A stretch of 7,439 nt of DNA. Origin: Candidatus Pacearchaeota archaeon. GTDB taxonomy: Archaea; Nanoarchaeota; Nanoarchaeia; Pacearchaeales; GW2011-AR1. The notes below the pieces were generated by a model. It was not told the origin of the DNA. It was given only the letters and a program-made list of their open reading frames with translations, and ran no database searches. The stretch is from positions 1-7,439 of the forward strand of contig NZER01000076.1 of assembly GCA_002690445.1 (NCBI GenBank), read 5' to 3'. Shown here in pieces: positions 1-5,605 of this stretch (position 1 is its first letter; each line of letters opens with the position of its first letter). Both the position numbers and the translations under genes were made by a program.

Positions 1-2
1 AG

Positions 3-2441
3 TTTCTGGATGGAATCACAGCAGGCACCGTTGCTGCATCTAAAGCCGTGGTTGTGGACAGTAATAAAGATGCTGCGAGCTTTCGGAATGTTACGCTGAC
101 GGGCGAACTGGACGCGGCCACACTGGATATCTCCAGTACGATAGACGTGGACGGTGCTGCGACTCTGGCGTCTCTGGTTTGCGAGGCAGCAGCTACATTC
201 GGTGGCGGTTACGGTAGCACTGGCGCGACGATCTCTACGGCTGGTGTCATACAGGCCAATGGAGCTATTACGAGCGATGGGGCCGTTACAGGAGCGACTC
301 TTGTAGGAACCATCTCTACGGCGGCTCAGAACTCTATCACTTCAGCTTCATCACTGGCAACCGTGGGCACTATCACCAGCGGCACTTGGTCCGGTGTGAT
401 CGACGGCTCCTGCACAATGACATTGGGGTCTGACGCAACAGGCGACATTTACTATCGTGACGCCAGTGGGCATCTGGAGAGATTAGCATCCGGTGCTGAC
501 GGCTATGTGTTGACCGGCACAGGGGCCGGTTCTATCCCTGCTTGGGAAGCAGTATCGGCAGGTGACATCACGGGCGTAACGGCAGGTAACGGACTGTCGG
601 GCGGTGGAACCAGTGGGGGTGTTACTCTTAATGTTGAGGCAGCACAGACTGTCATCACTTCACTTCTCGCTGCTGCTATAAAAATCGGTGAAGATGACGA
701 GACTAAAATAGACTTCGAGACAGCCAACGAGATCCATTTCTACGCGGCCGATACGGAGCAAGTTTATCTCGCGGATAACATTTTTGGGCCGCAATCTGAT
801 AGCGACGTTGATCTGGGAACTACGGGGGTCCGGTGGAAAGACCTCTATGTAGACTCGATCACCTGCACCGATCAGATTACTGCGACCGGCTTCACCGGTA
901 CACTTGATGGCATTCTCGGATCGGGCGCAGCGGCAGCGGCGACGGTTACGACGTTGGCAGCAGGTGGTGACGTTACTGTAGCCAATGGCTACGGTATGGT
1001 CATTGGGCACTCTGCACAACTAACAGTGGGAGGTGCGGTCCAAGAGGTTCAGATTGTGGGCACGTCAGGCAGCGGGGAGGATGCCTCTTTGGCTATCCAC
1101 CGAGGCACAGCGGATGCCTATGGGCCGAATGTGTGGTTGTCTAAGTCACGCAATACCACTCCCGGCTCATTCACGATTGCTCAGGACGATGATAGGATCT
1201 TCAGCATCTTTGGCGTTGCGGATGATGGGGTTGACTATGGGGGGTCTGCCGTAGCCATCCAAGCATACCTTGACGGAACACCGGGGGCGGGTGACACGCC
1301 GGGCCGCTTGGTCTTCGCTACGGCTGCGGATGGTTCAGATTCTCCCACCGAAGCCATGCGGATCGACTCGTCGCAGAATATTACAATGGCCGGGAATCTC
1401 GCCTTAGATGGGGATGACCAGTTCATCAATATCGGAGCCGGTAATGATCTCCAGCTAACCCACAACGGCGCAAACAACCAGATCGTCACAAACACAGGAA
1501 GCCTGCTCCTTCAGGGGGCGGCGGTCAAGAATAACGGAGACAATCAGGGCTACTACACAGGCGCAGGGGATGATGTGCGCTGGTATTACAATGGGTCGAG
1601 TTCTCTGCTGGATTCAGTCGGCGCAAATATTATTGCCTCAGATACGGCAGTGAAATTGATGAAGACGGGCGGCGCAGAAAACATGCTGGTGGCAACACCC
1701 GATGGTTCCGTCCAACTCTTTTACGACAACACTGCGAAACTTGCGACGGCCTCCGCAGGCGTGGAGATTAGTGGATTTGCCGGGATTGGAACGGCACCAG
1801 CTACACACCAACTTACAGTAAGTCAGAGTCTTGAGGGTAATTTTGCGGCTAAGATAGTTAATACATTCGGAGCCGGGAATGGGCTTGGTCTTCGTATTCA
1901 TTCTGGCTCCGATGCTGGAGCGGCCAGTGCCCACATCGGCTTCTATCAACCAGACGGAACGAGTGTTGGGGTTATCTCAGGTTCAGGTGGAACGATTACC
2001 TACGGTGCATTTACCGGCAATCACCCCGCGAGTCTTCCTGATGGCGTGGACGAATACGCGTACGGCACGGTGATGGCGATCACTGGAACGTCATCCGATT
2101 CCAACTCGCCCAAGGCGGTGATTTACGAAGTTGCCCCGACCACCGCAGCAGATAACCAAGCCGTTTTAGGCGTCTACTCTAATGATGCTGACTTTCAACT
2201 GGACGATAAAGACCAGCACAACATTTTCGCCATTGGCGATGGACATATTCTCGTCTGTAACGGAAACAGCGACATTGCTGTTGGTGACTACATTTCATCG
2301 TCGGCTGTTACCGGACACGGCCAGAAACAGGCAGATAACATCATGCGGAGCATCACGATTGCCAAGGCGACTGAGGCAGTCAGTTGGTCGGATGAGTCTG
2401 GCACCACGAAACTAATTTCATGCACGTACCACACAGGATAA
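3..2441 (+). CDS. Phage tail fibre / appendage protein, 5'-truncated by the window edge
   Basis: Open reading frame from the left edge with no visible start (812 codons seen); the GTG at 48 is internal, because the frame is already open and reads FLDGITAGTVAASKAVVVDS, a motif common in repetitive phage tail and structural proteins. The protein is low-complexity, rich in Gly, Ala, Ser and Thr, with beta-repeat character: ISTAAQNSITS...VGTITSGTWSG near residues 100-130, and a DLQLTHNG...GSVQLFYDNTAKL block from about residue 482, both known from phage fibre and structural proteins. The C-terminal ~150 residues (from about 664, TYGAFTGNH, through GDYISSS near 761 to SITIAKAT and a final CTYHTG) resemble the C-terminal chaperone/autoproteolytic (peptidase G2-like) domain of tail spikes; this is recognition by eye. 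Probable role: trimeric fibre for host adsorption, on the virion. It is the first gene of the late block seen here. Confidence 0.8.
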   Translation, partial: FLDGITAGTVAASKAVVVDSNKDAASFRNVTLTGELDAATLDISSTIDVDGAATLASLVCEAAATFGGGYGSTGATISTAGVIQANGAITSDGAVTGATLVGTISTAAQNSITSASSLATVGTITSGTWSGVIDGSCTMTLGSDATGDIYYRDASGHLERLASGADGYVLTGTGAGSIPAWEAVSAGDITGVTAGNGLSGGGTSGGVTLNVEAAQTVITSLLAAAIKIGEDDETKIDFETANEIHFYAADTEQVYLADNIFGPQSDSDVDLGTTGVRWKDLYVDSITCTDQITATGFTGTLDGILGSGAAAAATVTTLAAGGDVTVANGYGMVIGHSAQLTVGGAVQEVQIVGTSGSGEDASLAIHRGTADAYGPNVWLSKSRNTTPGSFTIAQDDDRIFSIFGVADDGVDYGGSAVAIQAYLDGTPGAGDTPGRLVFATAADGSDSPTEAMRIDSSQNITMAGNLALDGDDQFINIGAGNDLQLTHNGANNQIVTNTGSLLLQGAAVKNNGDNQGYYTGAGDDVRWYYNGSSSLLDSVGANIIASDTAVKLMKTGGAENMLVATPDGSVQLFYDNTAKLATASAGVEISGFAGIGTAPATHQLTVSQSLEGNFAAKIVNTFGAGNGLGLRIHSGSDAGAASAHIGFYQPDGTSVGVISGSGGTITYGAFTGNHPASLPDGVDEYAYGTVMAITGTSSDSNSPKAVIYEVAPTTAADNQAVLGVYSNDADFQLDDKDQHNIFAIGDGHILVCNGNSDIAVGDYISSSAVTGHGQKQADNIMRSITIAKATEAVSWSDESGTTKLISCTYHTG

Positions 2442-2451
2442 GGAGTAAAAA

Positions 2452-2667
2452 ATGCCAGACCTGACACTAACCGTAACTGATGACCAGAAGACCCGCATCG
2501 ACGCGGCCTTTGGGAGCAATTACCCCAATGATACGCTGAACGCGGCTTTCTATTCTAATTGGATCAAGGGGAAGATTCGACGCGAGGTTACGGTTTACGA
2601 AAGCAAGCGACGTAGCCCAGACGTAGCCATCGCATCGGATCTTGCGGGTGAAGGCTGGAACTCATAA
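2452..2667 (+). CDS. Small phage protein of unknown function, 71 aa
   Basis: Starts at ATG 2452, six bases after an AAGGAG (2440-2445) that overlaps the TAA stop of the fibre gene, so it is almost certainly translated from the same message. The product has a short beta-like N-terminus (LTLTVTDDQ), then a helical segment with Lys/Arg-rich residues 39-54, and an acidic tail. Small proteins of this layout (a LxLTxxQxxRIxAAFG start followed by a helix) occur next to tail genes in many phages, but I cannot assign a function. No membrane segment, signal peptide or Cys motif is visible. The spacing argues for a structural accessory or assembly role, which is inference only. Confidence 0.75.
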   Translation: MPDLTLTVTDDQKTRIDAAFGSNYPNDTLNAAFYSNWIKGKIRREVTVYESKRRSPDVAIASDLAGEGWNS

Positions 2668-2679
2668 AGGAGGCAGAAT

Positions 2680-2796
2680 ATGCCCAAGGTAGGCGGTAAG
2701 CACTACGCGTATACAAAGGCAGGGAAGGCTGCGGCGACGAAAGAGGCCAAGCGGTCGGGCCGTAAAATGACCAACACACGTAAACCGAAGAAATAA
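2680..2796 (+). CDS. Small basic phage protein, 38 aa
   Basis: Short ORF from ATG 2680 to TAA 2796. It has a near-perfect ribosome-binding site, AAGGAGG at 2667-2673, six bases before the ATG, beginning on the last base of the upstream stop codon. The protein begins MPKVGGKHYAYTKAGKAAAT and ends in a Lys/Arg-rich tail (TRKPKK); about a third of its residues are Lys or Arg. Very small proteins with a 'K.FPYT.AG...A' core and basic tail are common in tailed phages, usually among structural genes; this is recalled family knowledge, not a search. Function unknown; the charge suggests nucleic-acid or capsid contact. Confidence 0.7.
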   Translation: MPKVGGKHYAYTKAGKAAATKEAKRSGRKMTNTRKPKK

Positions 2797-2829
2797 CCAA
2801 CTTCAGTGAACAGCGAAAGGAACAGACCC

Positions 2830-3201
2830 ATGAGTAAGTCTGCGGAAACCAAAGTAGTTCCCCTGGAAGAGGGAATTGATTTCAATGCACCTGTTCTGGA
2901 CATGAATGACAATCCCATCTCGGCGGGAGAAAACGAGGATTTGCGCCTTGGCAACCTGTGCGTGAATGCCCTCATGGTTTCATTTGACGATGATAAGGCT
3001 GATGGTACTCAGAAGCTGAAGCGATTCAATCTGGCGAAGAAGATCCAAGGGTCTGCCAGCGATAACGACTTCCCGACTCTTCGACTCAACTCGAAAAACA
3101 AAAAGATGATTCTGGATTTGGCCGAGCAGGCATACCAAACGCTGATGTATGCTCGGATATATGAGGCGCTCGAAGGGTTTACTGAAGGGGATGACGATTG
3201 A
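2830..3201 (+). CDS. Phage protein of unknown function, 123 aa (assembly-chaperone-like position)
   Basis: ATG 2830 is chosen over the in-frame GTG at 2806 because AAAGG (2816-2820) stands nine bases before 2830, while nothing like a Shine-Dalgarno precedes 2806. The product is acidic and soluble: a disordered N-terminus to about residue 35, then LRLGNLCVNALMVSF, a charged KLKRFNLAKKI helix, and a C-terminal helical stretch (MILDLAEQAYQTLMYARIYEALEG) ending in acidic residues. The pattern 'LG.....ALM....D.....KRF.LA.KI ... A...L....I..ALEG' resembles small phage proteins found among structural genes, but no function is firmly attached. Its stop (TGA 3199-3201) overlaps the ATG of the next micro-ORF (TGATG). 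Confidence 0.75.
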   Translation: MSKSAETKVVPLEEGIDFNAPVLDMNDNPISAGENEDLRLGNLCVNALMVSFDDDKADGTQKLKRFNLAKKIQGSASDNDFPTLRLNSKNKKMILDLAEQAYQTLMYARIYEALEGFTEGDDD

Positions 3202-3272
3202 TGCACCAACCCAGGATGGGGAAACCGCAGGAGCGGCCATCAAATGGCTGGTCTATTTCAAGTTACAGGTAG
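3201..3272 (+). CDS. Putative micro-ORF, 23 aa
   Basis: The ATG at 3201 overlaps the preceding TGA stop by one base (TGATG), a common arrangement for translational coupling, and the TAG stop (3270-3272) overlaps the AGGAGG that serves the next gene. The 23-residue product (MHQPRMGKPQERPSNGWSIS plus three residues) is Arg/Pro-rich and unrecognised. The support is positional: it exactly fills the gap between two well-supported genes. Without it there would be an 80-base gap in an otherwise compact operon. It may be a real microprotein, a coupling device, or chance. Confidence 0.4.
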   Translation: MHQPRMGKPQERPSNGWSISSYR

Positions 3273-3281
3273 GAGGAGTAC

Positions 3282-3467
3282 ATGGGTGGTCTACTGAGTT
3301 TTGCACAAGAACGAGTTGGAAGTCTGGTTTCTAAAAAGCTTGGCGCTGCGGTGGTCGCTGAAGCATCGGCAGTGGGAACTCCTTTGCAGGGTTATCCGCT
3401 GATGGTGTACATCGTCATCCAGGGCCTGAGTGAAGCGTTCAAGTACTGGGTAGACGCACAGGAGTAG
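3282..3467 (+). CDS. Small hydrophobic phage protein, 61 aa
   Basis: ATG 3282 has a consensus AGGAGG at 3271-3276 with five bases between. The protein has an amphipathic N-terminal half (FAQERVGSLVSKKLGAAVVA) and a hydrophobic stretch around residues 41-50 (LMVYIVIQGL), then an aromatic, charged end (AFKYWVDAQE). The hydrophobic stretch is short for a transmembrane helix; a small membrane-associated protein upstream of a lysis cassette would fit an accessory holin or antiholin, but that is inference from position. No family recognised. Confidence 0.7.
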   Translation: MGGLLSFAQERVGSLVSKKLGAAVVAEASAVGTPLQGYPLMVYIVIQGLSEAFKYWVDAQE

Positions 3468-3470
3468 GTG

Positions 3471-3656
3471 GTGTTTGAGCAGGGCGCGAGCCAGGGCTTG
3501 GCAGACTGCCACACGTCGAGCATTCCACGTTGTCCGACGAGAGGGGGTTATACCGCCTGTCGTGGTGGACTCGTGTGCGGAATTGGCTACGGCGCAGGCG
3601 GCGGCCTAATCGGCGCACCATGCAACGGTTGTTGCGGCAAGGCAGGTTTCGTCTGA
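3471..3656 (+). CDS. Uncertain Cys/Gly-rich small ORF, 61 aa
   Basis: Tandem GTG codons (3468 and 3471) directly follow the upstream TAG. AGGAG at 3460-3464 gives six-base spacing to GTG 3471, which is therefore preferred. The product has seven cysteines (13, 21, 30, 36, 51, 54, 55) and a glycine-rich middle, an unusual composition that may be an out-of-frame artefact. The frame starting after TGA 3476-3478 is also open to TAG 3671-3673 and encodes a Trp/Arg-rich sequence (LSWWTRVRNWLRRRRRPNRR) that looks at least as protein-like but lacks an ATG near its beginning. One gene is probably present here; which frame is used is undecided. Confidence 0.35.
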   Translation: MFEQGASQGLADCHTSSIPRCPTRGGYTACRGGLVCGIGYGAGGGLIGAPCNGCCGKAGFV

Positions 3657-3676
3657 CGGATCGAAGGAAATAGAAA

Positions 3677-4105
3677 ATGCCGCACTACCCAGACAGCAAA
3701 AATATTGCCTCGTTCGGTGATCTGAGGCGGCACTATGATGCAATTAAAAAAGAGTTGGAGCAGACCCAGCAAGAGGTAAAAAATGAGCGTTACGGAATCC
3801 GACAAGCAGTCAAGGGCGAACGTGAAACTCAGGCAGAGTTAGCAAAATCCAAGGGAAAAACTGCCAAGTTAGAGAAACAGGTCGGTGCCCAGGAGCGAGC
3901 CAAGCAGGACAGCAATCGTGCAGCGGCGTGGAGCGCAAGTGCTGCCACAGCGATGACCATTTTTTATGAAGTGTGTCGCGCAACGGGCCAGTGGCCAGGT
4001 GGGTACGGTTGGCAGGCAGTGTGGGAGCACCCGGCCACGAATGGGGCCACAATCTGCTTCCTCACCTGGATTTTTTCGCAGTGCTACGCCAGCACCCAGG
4101 ATTGA
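3677..4105 (+). CDS. Coiled-coil membrane protein next to lysis gene (holin/spanin-like candidate), 142 aa
   Basis: ATG 3677, with AAGGA at 3664-3668 eight bases upstream. Residues about 15-80 are a charged Lys/Glu/Gln-rich coiled coil (DLRRHYDAIKKELEQTQQEV and onward). Two hydrophobic stretches follow: around 84-101 (AAWSASAATAMTIFYEV) and near the C-terminus (TNGATICFLTWIFSQCYA), with a Gly/Trp-rich turn between. Several phage lysis proteins combine a cytoplasmic or periplasmic coiled coil with short membrane segments, and this gene lies directly before the peptidoglycan peptidase, so a holin or spanin-type role in releasing or complementing that enzyme is reasonable. No signal peptide or lipobox is seen. 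Tail-associated membrane protein is an alternative. Confidence 0.75.
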   Translation: MPHYPDSKNIASFGDLRRHYDAIKKELEQTQQEVKNERYGIRQAVKGERETQAELAKSKGKTAKLEKQVGAQERAKQDSNRAAAWSASAATAMTIFYEVCRATGQWPGGYGWQAVWEHPATNGATICFLTWIFSQCYASTQD

Positions 4106-4169
4106 GTTGAAATCAGACCAGCCATATAGGCGTTTAATCAGCAGCAGCAAAAACGGAGCAGACTAAAGT

Positions 4170-4553
4170 TTGCACACATCGAGCAATTCTCTCGTCACCC
4201 CGAACTTCACATTCCATGAGGTTTCCTGCAGGCACTGCGGGGAGATGTACGCAGACGACTTGTTCTGGTATCACATGAACAAGCTGCAGGCGCTACGGGG
4301 CGAGGTTGGCCCCCTGACCAAGACGAGCGGCCACCGCTGCGTAGAACACAACGCCGCGCAGGGCGGAGCCAAGAACAGTATGCATTTGAAGATTGCCTCG
4401 GATCTGCAACCGGCCAGTGTTTCTCTGGACGAGCTATACGAAGCGGCCAAGGCCGCTGGATTCACGGGCCTTGGCCGCTATAACACCTTCCTTCATGTAG
4501 ACTGCCGGGACTTTATTGATCGCCCTCCTGCGGAGTGGGATCGTCGTCGGTAG
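4170..4553 (+). CDS. M15-family (VanY-like) peptidoglycan peptidase, probable endolysin, 127 aa
   Basis: Matches the Peptidase_M15_3 / D-Ala-D-Ala carboxypeptidase fold: N-terminal NFTFHEVSCRHCG, then TSGHRC..HN (52-61), GGAKNSMH (65-72), a zinc-binding region with His72 and Asp78, and GF.GLGRYN..LHVDCRD (97-114) with His109 as the third ligand. Such enzymes cleave stem-peptide bonds in peptidoglycan and serve phages as endolysins. TTG 4170 is used because TAA 4164-4166 closes the frame just upstream and the next ATG (codon 26) would remove conserved residues; GGAG at 4155-4158 lies 11 bases before it. Oddity: the usual HxxGxAxD spacing is one residue short (HLKIASD, glycine absent), which may affect activity. 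There is no signal peptide, consistent with holin-dependent export. Its last 41 bases overlap the convergent HNH-like gene. Confidence 0.88.
   Translation: MHTSSNSLVTPNFTFHEVSCRHCGEMYADDLFWYHMNKLQALRGEVGPLTKTSGHRCVEHNAAQGGAKNSMHLKIASDLQPASVSLDELYEAAKAAGFTGLGRYNTFLHVDCRDFIDRPPAEWDRRR
4442..4479 (-). terminator. 13-bp perfect hairpin, possible terminator of the minus-strand operon
   Basis: Arms AGCGGCCAAGGCC (4442-4454) and GGCCTTGGCCGCT (4467-4479) are exact inverse complements around a 12-base loop. The hairpin lies inside the peptidase coding sequence (codons for AAKAAGFTGLGR). For the minus-strand operon it begins 33 bases after the last stop codon, the expected place for a terminator. Against this, the bases that follow in the minus direction (TTCGTATAGC) form only a poor U-tract, so it could be Rho-assisted, bidirectional, an RNA end-stabiliser, or a coincidence of Ala/Gly codons. 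Confidence 0.4.
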
Positions 4554-4929
4554 CCAAGAGGCACGTCTCCCTCATTAGCTGAAAAGTGTCAAGGGTGAGC
4601 AATTCGGCTTGTCGTTCTGCTGTCTGCTCGTTGAAGTATCTGAGGTGGATCTGCGGCAGGCGGTAATACCACAGCGACATCTCTTCCCGCAGGCGTGACT
4701 CCTTTACGCCGTGCGACGGCCCTCTCGGAGAGTGATCGAGGGCCATGTGAAGTTCGTGCTTCAGGGGGAAGATCCAGTAATCCGACCCTCCTGCTCCACG
4801 GGATCTAAGATGGCACCCGTCGATGTCGTCGCCCCGCATCCCCGTAGCCAGGCATTCCCACTCTGGTTGCTGGCGTATCCACTTCTTCCAGTAGTAGGCA
4901 TCTTCTTCCCTGCGCGTCCTGGGTAGCAA
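4513..4929 (-). CDS. HNH-like nuclease-domain protein, 138 aa
   Basis: The segment WKKWIRQQPEWECLATG (14-30), then IDGCHLRSRGAGGSDYW (36-52) and FPLKHELHMALDH (54-66), follows the layout of small phage HNH proteins (DUF968/YbcO-like: '.WIR..PC..CG....D.AH.R..G.GG.SD.W..PLC..HH..LH'). Likely metal and catalytic residues are His40, His61 and His66. The usual Cys pairs are incomplete (Cys26 and Cys39 only, PLC replaced by PLK), so activity is uncertain. The C-terminal half is helical and unrecognised. Start TTG 4929: an in-frame TGA lies upstream at 4951-4953, and AGGAGG (4940-4945) stands ten bases before the TTG. Next to a RusA-like resolvase, a recombination or DNA-processing role is plausible. 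It is the last gene of the minus-strand block; its end overlaps the peptidase gene. Confidence 0.72.
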   Translation of the reverse strand: MLPRTRREEDAYYWKKWIRQQPEWECLATGMRGDDIDGCHLRSRGAGGSDYWIFPLKHELHMALDHSPRGPSHGVKESRLREEMSLWYYRLPQIHLRYFNEQTAERQAELLTLDTFQLMRETCLLATDDDPTPQEGDQ

Positions 4930-4931
4930 TC

Positions 4932-5096
4932 TTATCTGCCCTCCTGCAGATCAGCACCTTCCTTGCCGCTCCAATCGATTTGCAGCTGGCATCGACGACA
5001 TTTGTCCTCTTTGTATCTGCGCTTACGGACCCCGGTCAGGAGAATAGACTTGACCATGGGCGTGGGACACGAACACCTCTCGACTTTCTGAATCAT
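4932..5096 (-). CDS. Small Cys-pair (zinc-ribbon-like) protein, 54 aa
   Basis: ATG 5096 overlaps the TGA stop of the winged-helix gene as ATGA (5093-5096), and GGAG (5105-5108) lies eight bases upstream, so this start is preferred to the longer in-frame ATG at 5138. The protein has CxC at residues 8-10 and CxxC at 33-36, separated by a basic linker (VRKRRYKEDK), a layout suited to binding one zinc ion. A short acidic tail follows. Its stop (TAA 4932-4934) lies three bases before the TTG of the HNH-like gene, and its last codons contain that gene's Shine-Dalgarno. Function unknown; nucleic-acid or protein binding is the usual role of such small ribbons. Confidence 0.65.
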   Translation of the reverse strand: MIQKVERCSCPTPMVKSILLTGVRKRRYKEDKCRRCQLQIDWSGKEGADLQEGR

Positions 5097-5401
5097 GAAG
5101 AGAACTCCAACGTGAATGTCGGTCGCTTGAGCCGCCACACCTTGGCCCGTTTCCCAGTGTCATTCCGTCGTCTTTCCCCTGTGTCCTCTATAACCCCGAG
5201 CAGCTTGAGTTCAGTGAACCGTGGCCGGATGCTCTGCCAATGGATGCCAAGTGCCTGGGCGCACTCGTCAGGCGTCATAGCCTTCTCTCGAAGCAGAGTC
5301 AGGCACTTGCCACGCAGGGTGGTCGCATCGATGTCCTGCGCCGCTTCCCTTCCAGTCTCGCTGTCGGTCCATCCTGCGTCTGTGGGATAGTTCCTCTCCA
5401 C
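5093..5401 (-). CDS. Winged-helix DNA-binding phage protein, 102 aa
   Basis: The order GWTDSETGREAAQDI (10-24), TLRGKCLTLLREK (28-40), TPDECAQALGI (43-53), WQSIRPRFTELKLLG (55-69), then VIEDTGERRRNDTGKRAKVW (70-89) is the familiar winged-helix protein of phages: helix 2, a recognition helix with Arg/Ser/Thr, and an arginine-rich beta wing. These are taken to be transcription or replication regulators, although few have been studied. Start GTG 5401 is fixed by AAGGAG (5407-5412) five bases away; the overlapping ATG at 5403 is in another frame. It is coupled to the next gene by ATGA. The 200 bases upstream hold nested inverted repeats that could be its own operator or a leader structure. Confidence 0.85.
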   Translation of the reverse strand: MERNYPTDAGWTDSETGREAAQDIDATTLRGKCLTLLREKAMTPDECAQALGIHWQSIRPRFTELKLLGVIEDTGERRRNDTGKRAKVWRLKRPTFTLEFSS

Positions 5402-5425
5402 ATATTCTCCTTATCGCCTTTTGTG

Positions 5426-5512
5426 AGGCCGAGACAGCCCCCGCACTTAAGCATGTGGACGATCCACTAAGGGCCTTAACCCCTTAAGGCCCCTCAGTAG
5501 CTGCCTCGGCCT
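5426..5512 (-). promoter_or_regulatory. Nested inverted repeats: candidate structured 5' leader or operator upstream of the winged-helix gene
   Basis: An outer helix pairs 5500-5512 with 5426-5438 over 13 positions (minus-strand arms AGGCCGAGGCAGC and GCTGTCTCGGCCT). Inside it lie a 9-bp perfect hairpin, arms 5484-5492 and 5471-5479 with a four-base loop, and a 5-bp hairpin at 5455-5467 (GTGGA, loop TCG, TCCAC). The one imperfect position of the outer helix is A/C if read as plus-strand RNA but G-U in minus-strand RNA, so the fold favours the operon direction. The structure ends 13 bases before the Shine-Dalgarno of the winged-helix gene. There is no U-tract, so a simple terminator is unlikely. 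The 9-bp palindrome could also be a protein operator. Confidence 0.55.
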
Positions 5513-5600
5513 TTCCTCGATCAGCTTCCGATCTCCTGCTTTTTGAAAACCACGACAACTGCCAATCCTTCACCCTTGAAAAAAAACGGGTGTTTGGCAT
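5484..5600 (-). CDS. Putative 38-aa micro-ORF (possible leader peptide)
   Basis: ATG 5600 lies five bases after the TAG stop of the zinc-ribbon gene (TAG-GGGAT-ATG), so it could be read by re-initiating ribosomes; the only ribosome-binding match is a weak, closely spaced AGGGG. The product begins MPNTRFFSRVKDWQLSWFSK, is basic and aromatic in its first half and acidic/alanine-rich at the end. It is not recognised. Its last codons form the 5' arm of the outer helix of the downstream nested repeats, and its TAA is in the 5' arm of the inner hairpin. It may be a true small protein, a leader peptide that alters that fold, or chance. Confidence 0.35.
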   Translation of the reverse strand: MPNTRFFSRVKDWQLSWFSKSRRSEADRGKAEAATEGP

Positions 5601-5605
5601 ATCCC

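Noticed and set aside
503..1019. Minus-strand ORFs within the tail fibre gene
   Set aside because: Shadows of a continuous repetitive coding sequence; no start signals or protein-like motifs.
3149..3334. Programmed frameshift extending the 123-aa protein into the overlapping plus-strand frame, as in tail assembly chaperones
   Set aside because: No in-frame X XXY YYZ slippery heptamer is found near its end (GGGTTTA at 3175 is out of register), and the -1 frame is closed by a TGA at 3192; coupling of separate genes explains the layout better.
4718..4744. GGCCCTC/GAGGGCC hairpin as a terminator
   Set aside because: A 7-bp stem in the middle of the HNH-like coding sequence with no T-tract on either side; likely chance.
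5426..5512. The 87-base folded region as a tRNA or tRNA-like gene
   Set aside because: Length is in the tRNA range, but there is no T-loop GTTCRANY, no 5-bp anticodon stem with a seven-base loop, and the closing helix is 13 bp rather than seven.
5571..5595. CACCC/GGGTG stem with eight A (or T) residues as a rho-independent terminator
   Set aside because: The homopolymer run lies in the loop, not after the stem, and the stem is only five base pairs.
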